Assembly: GCA_030765065.1 (NCBI GenBank)
Contig: CM060990.1
Coordinates: 462,653,321-462,717,320 of the forward strand
Direction of reading: 5' to 3'
DNA from: Deroplatys truncata
Taxonomy: Eukaryota > Arthropoda > Insecta > Mantodea > Mantidae
Length of the DNA stretch: 64,000 bases
The translations under genes and the position numbers were made by a program. The notes beneath the pieces were generated by a model. That model was given only the letters and a program-made list of their open reading frames with translations. It made no database searches and was not told where the DNA came from. Positions 45,699 to 57,467 of the stretch are shown here, in pieces (within the stretch, counting starts at the first letter, position 1; every line of letters starts with the position of its first letter).

Positions 45699-46447
45699 CC
45701 CAAAAAACTCTCCATTGCTTGTAGTTTTAGAATCCACTTTTATTTTTGACCTAGAGAACGCTTCAGAGTCGTTACGAGACTTTTTAAATACCCTTGTGCA
45801 TTTGGTAGCTAGCTGTTTATATTTTTAAAACTTCATTTAAGGCGTTTCTTATTTTCAGCATTTCTACATATTCAAAATGTTCCACACGATGTAGTTTTCA
45901 TCCATTCATATTGACACTTTTATGCTTATTTCAAAAACCCAAGTAAATAAAACTGTCATATAATTTTTCTGTGTAATGAATAGCTTTTGCGCTACTAATT
46001 TTTGAAGATAACAATGTATACAAAAAGAAACGAAAAAAAATGCAAATACAAAACTGCAAAACTTTTTTTCTCTTAAACTAAGAATGGTACAAAAAATTAT
46101 ATGACAGATTTGTAGTTCCTTGACATAGAAGCAACATAAGATTTTTTTTTTTGAAAAATGCACCATGTATTGCATTTTGCATATACCCATAGTTTTATAT
46201 TTTGAAAATTAATAACTTGAAAACTAATTAGGATTTTGGAATGAAATTCTTAAAACAATTATATCTAAAGAAGACTGGCATATGGTTAAAATTTCAACCC
46301 AATTGAATGGATAGTTTAGAAAATAGCAATTTCAGTTATGCATGTCCTTAAATAAACCAGCACCTTATTGTCCCCCTTTTCACCTTATTTGAGCACCTTT
46401 TCCCTTCCTTTTTTATCTGAAATTTGCACCTAAAAATCCTAACCCTG
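43333..46447 (+). mobile_element. hAT transposon with perfect 8-bp TSD
   Basis: Both ends read inward CAGGGTTAGGATTTTTAGG (22 identical bases in all), and GTAATAAC flanks both sides exactly (43325-43332 and 46448-46455). Length is 3,115 bp. It holds a broken transposase at 44104-45553. Subterminal regions are rich in CACCTTTT/CCCATTTT motifs. It inserted in the THAP finger of the minus-strand relic. A (TA)n tract lies at 45667-45696. Confidence 0.9.
44104..45553 (+). pseudogene. hAT-family transposase (frameshifted)
   Basis: It starts MTKVSSAQFIVLTEEF with a BED-like zinc finger (CTICDSGI...HISSSKH). The frame closes at 44312, then continues in pieces: DLCAALTQAGIPLNKVNHP, IIVDETIDSMERYVLN, VVTDQAPYMVSAV (a catalytic-Asp region), NVTCLAHALHRVCESI (conserved CxxH block), RWGSWMECA-like text near 45035, and the dimerisation tail VSVDVERSFSIYEDILSPNR ending at 45553. 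At least three stops or shifts make it inactive. All domains are present, so degeneration looks moderate. Confidence 0.8.
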
Positions 46448-46513
46448 GTAATAACCAACATTTCTATTTACGCCGGAATTATTCGCACAACCATAAGCAC
46501 TGCACGCAGGCAT

Positions 46514-47929
46514 TCTTGACTTAACACTTCACAGAACACTAGGAAAGAAAAAACTGTCCTATAATCACAACATAACAACAGGAATTAAATGCAGTGCAAG
46601 GCTAAATAATGCAAGTGGCATTCAGTAGCCTGGCGCTATCCTAATCTCATGACGTCACCGCGAGTTCAGCAATAAACATAAATATGCTTCCAGAATGAAA
46701 ACGCCAGGTCGTGGAACGACGCGGTTTTCAATAATGTGCTCAAAATTGTTTATATTTTATTGTTAGAAGTCTTTAAACTGCCCTGCTTTAAGAATAAACT
46801 CTGGATTTAGACAACAGTGGTGTGCCGGCAGTGGCAAAACCTTGTGTCCGCGTTTTAAGTTAGTTGTGTGCAATGAGTTTTATCTTTGTTTAGTTTAATT
46901 CTGATTAGTTGCAGTAGTTGTGGCCTTGATTTAGGCTACGTTCAGGATCTGAATTTCCCTTCTCCGCATATACTGTATGACAGATGTTCAACTGTATGTT
47001 TATGTTTTCTACTTCGGGTACTTAATAGCACAAGATTCTCCTATAAGTTACAGCTTAACTATTTCACAGTAAGTTCAAAGTAGAAATAAACAAACGTTAA
47101 TGTAGCACTCTGCGAGCACATGACAGCACCACGTCTAGGACGAGGGAGAGGAAATTCCTTCTGGTAGATTGCGAATATGGCACATTCCACACCTTGGTGA
47201 TCACTAGCTTTTAAACATGCAGTATGTCTTATTTCTACAGTTTGCCTTACATCCTAAATTTCTAACATACGTTACTAAGAGTAATAAATAAAAGCGGTAC
47301 CTCAGCAGTTCGACAACTCTACCTACCTACTATTCCACCTTGATTAAAGATACTAAGTACTGTTAACTTCAGGTTTTAGAAGTCATTCATTTAATGATTT
47401 AATATCAGTATATCGCTTTTGCTTTAAACCTTTATGGGTCAACGAGTTAAGAAAATGATGAGCACTATATGTTAGAAAATATAACAGAAAAGAAACACGA
47501 TTCAAGCAATTCGAGCAGCAGTCCTGCATCACTAACAAGAAGGGCAGCTTTGGTAAACAACAGCTAATCACATTCATTGTGGATTAAAGCTGGGTGCGTT
47601 TAACAGAATATATTAAAAGCATTTAACACAATTGTCTTCTTTCCACTTTCTACGCTCATATTTGTGCACAGTGGCAGAGGATTCCCAGCCAAGACACGCT
47701 CGAAAGTAATATTTTCTCAACACATTCAACCTGGAAGCGATAGCAGTTGTTTTACCAACAAGCCTATTGTATTTGGATCTGTGTGGTATTTACAGATTAT
47801 TGTATTTTAAACTGTTTGTATAGTGTTTAAGGGATATTCATCAAATCAGCTACAGTTCGTTGTTCAGTTATTTATATACATAGCTGTTTTGACTTTCAAC
47901 CTACGTCTCAAGTTAAGTCATTTACAAAA
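46514..47929. other. Intergenic, nothing recognised
   Basis: No supported gene. A stretch near 46780-46860 has an AATAAA followed by GC-richer sequence, but I could not match it to a transposon terminus. Confidence 0.35.
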
Positions 47930-48345
47930 TGACTTCGTTAGCAGAATCATATGGAACCAAGAAAACAAAAGCTAACACGTGATTCTCCATTTCCTTCAGC
48001 AAATAAATATGCCCCTCTTGTAAACTTAGTAGACATGAATACTGCGGTGAGAATAAACAATATTACTGAACGGGAAGCCCACCGCCCATTTTCATTGACA
48101 GTGTCGTCAAAATGAACCTCCTGTTAAGTGAAATTAATAAACTAAATCGAGGTACTTACAGGCCTAACACAACCAGTACCGACAGAGTGAAATTTCAGTT
48201 TGAAGCGATTGGGGGTTGCAGTTCAGCCATAAAGTACCTGGAGCCAGCTAAACCAGAATGCCGCACTTTCCAACTGAAAAATGAGAAAAGCTTAAGAGGA
48301 CTGCATCAATTTTGCGATACCAATTTCATGATGGACGAATTATGA
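47930..48345 (+). pseudogene. Jockey/X-element-like LINE ORF1 fragment
   Basis: Across frames the plus strand reads KRQKLTRDSPFPSANKYAPL, PPIFIDSVV, then an open frame from 48112 containing RVKFQFEAIGG, AIKYLEPAKPECRTFQLKNE and LRGLHQF. This resembles the Gag-like ORF1 of Jockey-type LINEs (PPI(F/Y)V, then TFQLK and the (V)IRGL block). No zinc knuckles or reverse transcriptase follow, so it is a 5'- or internally truncated relic. Confidence 0.55.
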
Positions 48346-48454
48346 GAGCTAGGTATCAGTCAGTACAAATGTTGCCTGTACAACATCCCATTTAATTTCA
48401 ACTTAAAGCTTGTTTAAATTACATTCACTGTAAATATTACAAAACATTTTTTTT

Positions 48455-49440
48455 TGCGTTCTTAGCAATTAGATACCCGCAATATTGTAGTTTGAAAATT
48501 CGATATAGAGAATTCACAGAAAATATGTTTTGATGCGCCCATTAATAAAACAATGAATTTTTATAAAAAGCTTGGGTGCGCGTGTGTGCCTGTATGTCTG
48601 TTGGTGAATGACATAACTTCAAAATAAGAATTCAGATAAATATTAATTCTCATAATTAAATAAGGCAAACGTCGTCGTCTTCGTTTGTAACGCTCCGCAT
48701 ATGGTCTATGAACTTCGGGGATACCTCATTCCAACAAGCGATGATTGGACTCATCTTTGAGGTGGAGCACCCAGCGGGTGGAATCCGTTGCCTCCGATGG
48801 TAGGGTAATGCTGAGGACGACGCTGGAATGAGAGGACCTACAGCTTTTAACGTGGACTCCGAACCACATTGAGCCTTGAGAATACTCCACATGAGCAAGT
48901 TCACAGGTGAAGGCGTGGATAGAGCCGATTTAAAATCATCACCACAGAGCCTGGAATCGAACCCTGGGCTATTTGTGCAAGAGCCGGAAACGAAACCACT
49001 GCGCTACCCCGGCGCCCTCAATAAGGCAACTGTTAAAGATGTAAGGTGTAGATTTCAATTACATTGCCTCACATGTAGGAAAACTTTTGCCTAGCCCAAT
49101 TTTCATTATTTACTATTTCCACCAAAATAGCTCTAATGTTTTCGATTAAAAATAACATGTTTAAGGTATTCAAATTAATAAAATCTAAATACAGCCCTCT
49201 GTGAATAGTTTTAAACATCTGTTCGTTCGCAATTTATATTTTATGAATGTGAAGCCACAAGATATATACAGAATTTTACCATAGTAAAACTACACACATC
49301 ATTTGAATATATAGCTACCAAGAGATTATTTCGTAGCATTACTGGCTTTTGAAATATTCGCTGTTCTGTTCTTGAAGTTAAGTTCACCATGCAGAAGTTT
49401 CCTTAGGTGCACCATCCATGTGCATATTAAAAAAAGTGCT
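48455..49440 (+). repeat. GT-rich dispersed repeat, copy D, split by a SINE
   Basis: Diverged copy: GAAAATTCGATATAGAGAATTC, a GTGCGCGTGTGTGCC run near 48575, GACATAACTTCAAAATAAG, then after the SINE AAAATAGCTCTAATGTTTTCG and TTTAAGGTATTC. Confidence 0.65.
48669..49019 (-). mobile_element. tRNA-derived SINE (family S5) with 10-bp TSD
   Basis: AATAAGGCAA flanks both sides exactly (48659-48668, 49020-49029). The minus-strand head is GGGCGCCGGGGTAGCGCAG (A box) followed by a B-box-like CAGGGTTCGATTCC, clearly tRNA-like. It inserted into copy D of the GT-rich repeat. Confidence 0.85.
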
Positions 49441-52234
49441 ATTCTTCCTCTTTTAAGCTCAGAATTGTAATAAGGATTTTAACGCTCTTTCCGCAAGTTG
49501 TATATAGCCAAATCAGATTGTCTAATTTGAAAGCATTTCTGAGCATAAAATACATCATGATTAACATAAAAGAAATAAAACAATAACGCTTTAGACCAAA
49601 TGTATAAATAAGGAATACCAGTGAGTTATTAAAGGATAGAATTTTCTTAAGGCAATGCATCTGTGAAATTTGACAAGAAAGGTGAAAATTTGTATTTATT
49701 CATTTACTTTTGCACTTATATTAAATTTATAACTCGTACTTTCATGCTGCAGAATTAGTGTTTTAATATCAATAATTTTAGGCTATAAAGGTCTATTTAA
49801 TTGAACATGTACTATTATAAATAGAGCTCCACGTTGACTTTAAGCTCCGCTTTTCTAGAACTCCTTTTTTCCAGCATATTTTGCTCCTCTAAATGCTCCT
49901 TGGAGCACGGTTTATGAACTTATAAGTTTGAAATTTTCAGAAGGGCTTCAGGAATTGCGGATTTAAAATCGTCGTGCGCTAGCTAAAAATATTAAATAGT
50001 TCAGTTGAAATTCATTATTTTCCATAACTCACATAAAAATTGAAACACTCAATAACAATTATTTTCTCTCGAAAGTAATTAAAATTAAGAAATGTCCACA
50101 CAAAATATCTTTATGTTTGTATAATAAGCTCAAATTAAAAATTTTAGGAGTGATACGATAAACTCTAAGGTCCAACGAGCACTTTGTATTACATTTCGTA
50201 TCTAAAAGTGATTAATTATTAATAAAAATGAATATCTTAAGAACGGTTTCATACAGCTCGTTAAAACGTTGTGTGCGCTGTATTTTATGTTCTGAGTAAA
50301 TGGTAAGATAATCAAAGTAACTCTGTCTATAGTCAAAGATAGTCAAAGTAAATTAGTCTACCTTAAGTCTGTCAGAAATCAAGTATATTTTACACCTAAC
50401 GAAGTGTGAAGATAAATTGTAACGAACTGCCTCTTACGGTTGAGTCTGCAAAGTAATTGAACTTAACTATTTAGCTTGAGGACGAATGAGAATAAAAATC
50501 ACTGAGAGTTACTTACTGTTAGATTATCTCCTGGCTTTTAAGTGGAATGAGCCATACATTATTAATATATGGCGTAAAAGGTTATTGAGCTTGCTCATAG
50601 CAGAACGCCTTCATAGATGCACAGGTTGCACTATCTACCTCATATTGCAGCTATAGTGGACAAATTACCATATTTAAGTTGCTGTTACTTTCTGAAATAA
50701 ATTAACTGGAGTGGGAAAAACATAACAGTACTGTATATAATTCTGGCCGGCACAATACGTGTAAAGCTTAGTAGCATGCAAGCAACTGGTCATTATTAAA
50801 TAACAATTTTTTTCACCAAAGGTAGCGACCGGATAGAGGCATCTTCAAGCTAGATTCCACTTTGCATACACTCCATATAAATCGAGATTTTAATTAGTGT
50901 TCCACGCCGGACCAAAGCTACATGTATGTGTCTCATTCTACTACCATATAGAGAAAGGGAAAGGGATAAAGAGCGAGTGTATTTACAGGAATTTACAGGA
51001 TTGCTATAGTAAAGCCCCTCCCATCCCCGGTAGCATTTCGCTCACTGACTCTGTATCCTCCTGCAATTCTCCTTTCCAGTTCCTTCTCTTCTCACTCTCC
51101 GTTTCTCTGGTCCCTACACATTCAGAGACTGCTTCATTTCTCTTCCTTCCGTACCTCCCCAACAAATCCAAGGGGCTTGGCCAGCAAGTCTAATTGATTT
51201 AATTACATTGTGTTAATTAGAGGAGGCTGCTTGCGCATTGAGGGGCAATTGTGCTCCGGAATGTACTGTGTTTAGCTCACCAAATGGTCGATTAGGTAAA
51301 TGAAGAGCGGTCCAGATTTATTCCAGACGCCCCTTAGCGGCCAAGGCTTCAGGATTCATCTAAATGCCTCGTTGGAGGGTGTTGTGTTTACAGCGCAGTC
51401 CGTGTTGGGTCCTTGCCTTTCTTGTCCTCGTCTTTAACACTTAGCAGAGACTCCTCTTAAGTACAAAGACAGATGGGCTGAGGGAGCTTGCTACATGGAA
51501 GTGGAGTATGGGATTAAGTTAACACCCGTTCACCATCTTCATGTACCTTACGGAATTAGCCCGAAATGGGGTGCGATGGCTTAAACGTGTCTACGGCTTT
51601 TGGTCACTCACGTATTGCCTATAGTGCAGCTATAAGCATAGCGAGCTTATGGGCCATCCCTAGAGCTTAGACTGTTGGCAATACGAGTAACGTTTATCCC
51701 TACAAGCAAAAGCATTATAGGGTATACTGACTTCACAGTTACACGCGCAATATTCACGTACTCTCGTCAGCTTTAAATGGAATTATTACAGCATTATTTT
51801 TAGTCTACGTAAAAGTAAATGGATATAAAATCCGATATGTTACACTACAATGTTTTCTCTAACATTTGTCGTTTATGTTTATATCTATCTCTTTTACAAA
51901 CTAGTCTTACACAATTTTATTTTTCTATTCCCTGCATATCAAACAAAACAAACGTAGATACAAGAGAGATACAGGAAGCTGAAGCAGGAGTAAGCTCTTT
52001 TAAAACCAGATGACTATATGCTGGTTTTAGAACTCCACTCTTTGCACGACATCTTAAGAAACAACAAATTGTGATTTAACACTTCAAAAATATGTGAGAA
52101 AGGTAGCAGGAAATTCAAATCCAAAACAACTTACAATTATAAAAAAACTGTTAGTGCCGCAAAAAATGTATTTGAACAAATTGTAGGTTTTAATAAGATC
52201 TAGATATTTCTGTAGTAGGTTTTTGGTCAACTCT
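49441..52234. other. Intergenic, with one GC-richer island
   Basis: No gene recognised. The segment 51180-51430 is GC-richer and contains several homeodomain-type cores (TAATTGATTTAATTACA, GTTAATTAG) close together. A pyrimidine-rich tract precedes it (51060-51160). Confidence 0.35.
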
Positions 52235-52730
52235 GTAGCATAAGGCAGAATTATACAGAATTAATTCCGAATGAAGACGTCTTCACAGGTTACTCATAGA
52301 AAATTTAAAATATGTACTTTTTAGTCATGCAAGTATGCATGAATTTTAATCAAATCGTTAGAGATATATTTGAGAAAATAAAAAAGCAACGAAAAAACTT
52401 TCATTTAGTATGTGGTGGGGGATTTTCTTGACAATCTTCTTGTTGCTTCCTTGGAAGATATTGAACTTAAGTACCAAGTTTAGCTTTTATCCGATATTTC
52501 ATTTTTTAGTTATGCTGTTCTCTTTCTCTCTCTTCCACACGCACACACATAAACATGCACGCACGTACACACACAACTACATACGGATCATTTTCTAAAA
52601 ATGTTTTGTTTTGGGGATTAGGCTAAACTCAAAGCATATACCTACACATATTTTCGGTGAAATAAATCCGTAGAATATTGGGATGAAATACAAAACTCCT
52701 CTACCTAATATAGGTTTATGGTAGAGACAG
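52235..52730 (-). repeat. GT-rich dispersed repeat, copy E (inverted)
   Basis: Reverse-strand counterpart: GGGGATTTTCTTGACAATC, AAGTACCAAGTTTAGC, a CACACGCACACACA run near 52535, and ACATATTTTCGGTGAAAT. Confidence 0.65.
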
Positions 52731-52984
52731 TAAAACTGATACCTAACAAAGTGACTAAGCAGCAGCAAATGGTGCTATAAACAGCTTCTGCCTATGCACA
52801 TGTTCATTGCAAACACATTCCCTTCCGTTCTTCCCTCTTTTCTCCTTTCCCGCTAGCCCATATAAGCCATACCATGTAAAATCGAAAGGTAGAAATCTTA
52901 ACTATTTTGTTTCAGTTGCAATTTTTCATTAAGATGAAGGTATGTGTAGGTGGGTAGGTGGGCGAGTGGGATGGCAGGCAGGCA

Positions 52985-53050
52985 GGTAAGTAGGTAGATA
53001 GGTATGTATGTACGTGTGTACATATGTATGTATATATGTATGTACGTGTG
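52985..53050 (+). repeat. (TATG)/(GTAG) microsatellite, left of the mariner
   Basis: Tetranucleotide-rich tract (GTAGGTAGATAGGTATGTATG) that continues on the other side of the mariner at 54288-54345, so the mariner inserted into it. Confidence 0.85.
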
Positions 53051-53052
53051 TA

Positions 53053-54287
53053 CGAGGGGCACTATTTATATTTTGAGCCTAATAATTAAAACAAAGTAAT
53101 TTCTGATAATATTCTCCTTTATGGTCAATACACTTTTGCATCCGTATGAACCATTTGTCAAAGCATTTATTCCAGTCTTCTTGAGACATGTCTAAAATAT
53201 GGTTTTTGAAGGCATAAACGGCTTCTTCTACCGTTGTCCACGCAATTTATTCTTGATGTTCGGGAACAATGGGTAACAAATCAGGACTGTATGGCAGAGG
53301 ACCCATCAATTCGATTTTTTGAGCCTTCAAATACTCTGTTGTTAGACGAGATGTGTGTCGCTCGCATTGTCTTGATGAAGAACGATCCTATGGTTCTTGT
53401 TGGTTTTCCTTACTTCACCGAAGACTTCCAACAAACAAATGGTTGTGTACCATTCGGCATTGACCGTTTTACGTTCCTCTAAAGGCACTGTTGCCACATG
53501 GCCAGTTTTGCTGAAAAAACAGGTGACCATTTGCTTCAAAGTGCTTCGAGAGCGAACAACTTTTGTTGGATTTGCTTCATCTTGAAACAACCATACAGTC
53601 GACTTCTGTTTACGTTCCGGCTCATACGCATAGATCCGTCATATGTTACGATCTTATATACGTCTTTTGAGGTACCGCCATTGTATTTCTTGAGCATTTT
53701 TCTACACCAATTGACACGAGCATCTGTTTGAGATTGCGTCAAATTATGTGGGATCCAACGAGAGCAAACCTTTTTCACAGCTAAATAATCATGCAATATT
53801 TTATATATGCTGATGGAACTAATGCCTAGGGTTGCCTCAATCTCACAATATGTCGCATGATGATCTTTCATTATTAGTTTTTGCACAGCATCAATGTTTT
53901 CTGGCACAACAACCTTTTTGGACGATCTTCACGAACTTCCTCTTTGAGCGAACGACGGCCACGATTAAATTCGATATACCAGCGTTTCACAGTGGCAAAG
54001 GATGGAGCTTCGTCGTCAAATGTGGAAGTTAGTTGGTCGATGCACTCTTGTCTTGATAATCCACGTCGAAAGTCATAATAAATCATTGCACGAACATTTT
54101 CCGAGTTAATTCTATGTTTTTGTTGACACACAATTTTCAAGTTAGTGTAAACAAAACAAACGACCTCTAATGACCAAACGTTTGAAGTAGATTATGGTCA
54201 AAAATGTCAAACTTTCCATTGGAAACGTCAGATGGCACCTACAACATTCAGGGTTGCCAAGGCTCAAAATATAAATAGTGCCCCTCG
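53053..54287 (-). mobile_element. Full-length mariner element
   Basis: Perfect 27-base terminal inverted repeats (CGAGGGGCACTATTTATATT... at 53053 and its complement ending at 54287), each flanked by TA (53051-53052, 54288-54289). The 1,235-bp length is typical of mariner. The transposase reads leftward and is broken. Confidence 0.92.
53180..54140 (-). pseudogene. Mariner transposase (DD34D type), frameshifted
   Basis: The minus strand starts MKIVCQQKHRINSEN at 54140 with the N-terminal DNA-binding domain (AMIYYDFRRGLSRQECI, SFATVKRWYIEFNRG, REDRPKR). A shift follows, then DAVQKLIMKDHHATYCEI, SRWIPHNLTQSQTDARV, VTYDGSMRMS (first Asp region, altered), HQDNASDTH (second Asp) and, in another frame, FPNIKNKLRGQ (C-terminal). 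Two or more frameshifts separate these parts. The ends are perfect, so it could still be mobilised in trans. Confidence 0.85.
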
Positions 54288-54345
54288 TATGTATGTATGT
54301 ATGTATGTATGTATGTACGTATGTGGATGCTTGCGAGTATGTATA
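54288..54345 (+). repeat. (TATG)n microsatellite, right of the mariner
   Basis: Continuation of the tract at 52985-53050. Confidence 0.85.
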
Positions 54346-54719
54346 TATAGATGTATTTGAACCAATTAACGTTGATATTGTATCTATTCTGGTACCTTCT
54401 TATGCCTCGAAAGTAGTTATAGAAGAGGGGTCCTGGGCCAAAATGGTGATACATGGGAGACATAGGGAAAACGAGGTCAAATGCTTGTCTAGGCAGGCTT
54501 GAGGGGCAGAAAAATGGTAGTGAATGAAGAGATAGGGAAAGCGAGCGACGTGCTAAGGAGGATAGGAGTTGAAGGTGTTCATGGTTGATTCTAAGAACAA
54601 CTTAACGCTCAGTAGAGATGTAGGTCTAGAGGTATACGCGTATGCAGTTTCGCTTTGAGGATATGTTGCTCAGTGTATCTGTTGTACAACATATGTACGA
54701 TGTAGGTATAACGTAAGAA

Positions 54720-57120
54720 CTTTTCAATGATAATTATATCGAACCTAACCTGATACCAACCATTCTAAACTAGACCATTACCTACCATAATCTCGCACCA
54801 AGGCATCCTAGCCTAACCTAGACCATCTTCTCATCATCTATTCCATCCTGTCAGCTTCTAATCTCAAAAAAATCATTCTAAGCTAACCTAGACCTCTTCT
54901 ATCATCATCTATTACTCCAATCTCATCTAGCCTACCTGACACCAACCATTCTAACCTGACTTAGACCATACTCTAATCATCCATTCAATCATGTCATCGT
55001 CTAACCTAACCTGATGCCGACCATCCTAATCAAGATTGTCCCTTATCATCCATTCTATCCAGGCATGGCCTACCCTAGACTCGCACCGAACATCGTAACC
55101 TAACCTAACCGATCCTAACAAAGCTCACCTAACCTGGAAGAACCCTATCTTAGTCTCTAAACAATACATTAAATCGTAATTTTGAGGGCTCCTTTTACAA
55201 TCATTTCTAGGTATTAGAAAGTATTTTGAGACCGTCGAAGATATTGTGCCCACACTGCAGACTTTCTAGATATTGGGGCAGGTGTTTTGGTGCATATCGG
55301 GATGGTATGAAGACATTTTAGGACACCTTTACGGTCATTTTAGACACCGAACCAGATATTTTAGGGTGGTGGTACATATCTTTTGAGGGTATTTTAGGCA
55401 TTACAGCTGAAATTGCTGCACACTTTGAAGGTGTTTTACCCAGTAGTGTAGCTAGTTTAGACTTTTAGGACATTTTGGGCACTGGCAGGGTTGTTTCAGG
55501 TATTTTAGCCACTGGAGCAGGAATTACATTGCATTTCGAACACTTCGAGGGTATCTTAGCCGTTGGTACAGCTGTTTTCGTGTAAGGGCATAGGCAATCG
55601 GAACAACTTAGAATACTAACAGGACCATTACACACATTTTAAGGCATTTGAAAGGTGTTTTAACCACTGGACTAGGTATTTTTCGGTATTGGTACAGTTT
55701 TTGGAACACTAGGTACATTTTGAAGGTATTTCAGCCTACTTTAAAGTATTTTTGTACGGTTTTCCAGGCTCTTTAGAGCATTTCTAAGCCATTTTAGACA
55801 CCGATGCAGGTATTTTCGGGTACTGACATAAGCTTTTAACACATTTTGGAACAATGACAGCAGCATTTCAAGCCCATTGAAGATATTATTTCTAAACACT
55901 GGGGCAGCTATATTCAGGCTATTGGTATTGGGTTTTAGGACATTTCGAAGGTATTTTATGCTGTTTTAAGTATTCTTATACAGTTTCCAGACATTTCGAA
56001 ACTATTTTAGGCGCTAGAGCGCAAAAATTTTCGGACGGGATGGTACTTTTATAACACTTTAAACATATTGAAGGTATTTGAAGCACTTTACACACCTTGA
56101 AGACAATTGTTAACGCAGTAATGAGTATTTGGAGCTCTGGTAGAGGTATTCGGAGCACTACAACTAGATTTTCGACCCTTATATGAACATTTTGAACACT
56201 TTTAAACATTTATGCTACAATTTAACAAGAATTTCACAAGTTTTATAGTAGCTTGATCCTATTTTAATGCTCACATACAATGTTTTTTAAGAACATGTTG
56301 GTATGTATTATTTAATTTTTCACCATTTTTACAGTATTTACGGCATCGTCACTAATTTTTGAAAGTTTTATAAGCATTTCGTGTACTGTCACATTACTTT
56401 TATATACTCTTAAAGCCCTTTTCCTATACCGCTTATAAACTTAACAATGGCGAGCTGCTAACGTGAGAGGAAGAGAAGCGATACACTGTGTATGCTTTAC
56501 AGTCTTATTAAACCACATTAATTTATCCTAACCTAACATGGTCAAGACAATCTTCTCATTATCTATTCTATCCCGCCATCATCTAACCTAACTTTACACC
56601 GATAATCCTAACCTAACCTATACCAGCCTTACCTGCTTGGAATGTCCTCTCATTACCTATTATACCCCGCCATCGTCTAACCTAAACAAAACATAACCAA
56701 ACATAACCAGAACGTAACAAAACGTGACCAATGGTAACAGCAAAGCGTAACAAATCGTAACACGGCGCAACCAAACTAACAAGGTGTAACCAGACGTAAA
56801 AAAACGTAACCGTAACATTTAAAAAAACCAACTACCAAAAGTAGCCAAACCTGATAAAACGTAAGCAAACGTGACCAACCCGCTGATAAGACAACCCAAG
56901 CTAACCCGCCCTTCATAACTTACACAATCAGTATGCGAGATTCACCTATCTCAGACTATCCTCTCATCATGTATTCTATCCAGTCATCACCTAACATGCA
57001 TTGTTACTACCCCATCCCGATACCAAGCATTCTAACATAAACTAGACATTTCTTATCATATATCCTGCAATCGTCTTTCCCTAACCTAGCACCAAACGTC
57101 CTAACCCAGTCTAATCAGAG
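54720..57120 (+). repeat. Arm arrays of element 2
   Basis: Three kinds of degenerate repeats: CCTAACCTAGACC-rich blocks (54720-55140, again 56530-56690 and 56980-57110); a long section of GGTATTTTAGGCACTGG-like units (about 55200-56250); and a dense GTAACCA/GTGACCA array (56690-56890). The last shares its core (GGTAACAGCAAAG at 56733) with the 21-bp array of element 1 (GGTGACCAGCAAAG). Confidence 0.65.
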
Positions 57121-57467
57121 CTATCCAACACCAACCAAATCTGACATTGAGGTTCTTTTAGTGAGATTGTGGCGCTTTGTTCATATTTTATTATTTGAGG
57201 GTCTTAACTAGAAAGTTTTGTGTCAGCGTAGGTTTTTTTCAACATTTATTCTATTTTTCAACATTATTGGTGTATCTCCTCTTTTATTTGGGCACTAAAA
57301 GATACCCGTAGTGGCAGAGTTACCGCTTTCCACTTCCATTTTTCTTATGGTTTTTCCTCAATCATGTTTATCTCCGGTATATGTGAATGATAGTTGAGTA
57401 AACATGTATTTTCTGTAAGCAGGCTCACGGAAAAGAACCAACATATTAAGGTATACAACCCATTTTC

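Larger units (their letters stand above)
41850..46513 (-). pseudogene. THAP-domain, Kolobok-like transposase relic, split by a hAT element
   Basis: The minus strand starts at an ATG at 46513 and encodes a THAP zinc finger: CSAYGC, then after a nested hAT insertion YSFPGRN, KWVAGMKRKN and ARVCGIHSKES (C2CH arrangement). Further on, after degenerate sequence, 42440-41950 reads NICLCGDGQYDSPAFSAKY, TYSIMNFARNKILDF, SIRALMKNKSLRIR and FYVWHLAESL, the RNase H-like core of a transposase family I associate with Kolobok elements, followed by a cysteine-rich segment. Many stops are present. The THAP finger is split exactly at the hAT TSD. Confidence 0.65.

Noticed and set aside
46780..46860. LTR end with primer-binding site
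   Set aside because: An AATAAA followed by GTGTGCCGGCAGTGGC looked suggestive, but I found no second LTR, no TG...CA pairing and no convincing tRNA complementarity.
54720..57110. CCTAA-rich blocks resembling the insect telomere repeat (TTAGG)n
   Set aside because: Units are irregular (CCTAACCTAGACC and similar), mixed with other repeats, and lie inside the arm of a mobile element. There is no uninterrupted pentamer array.
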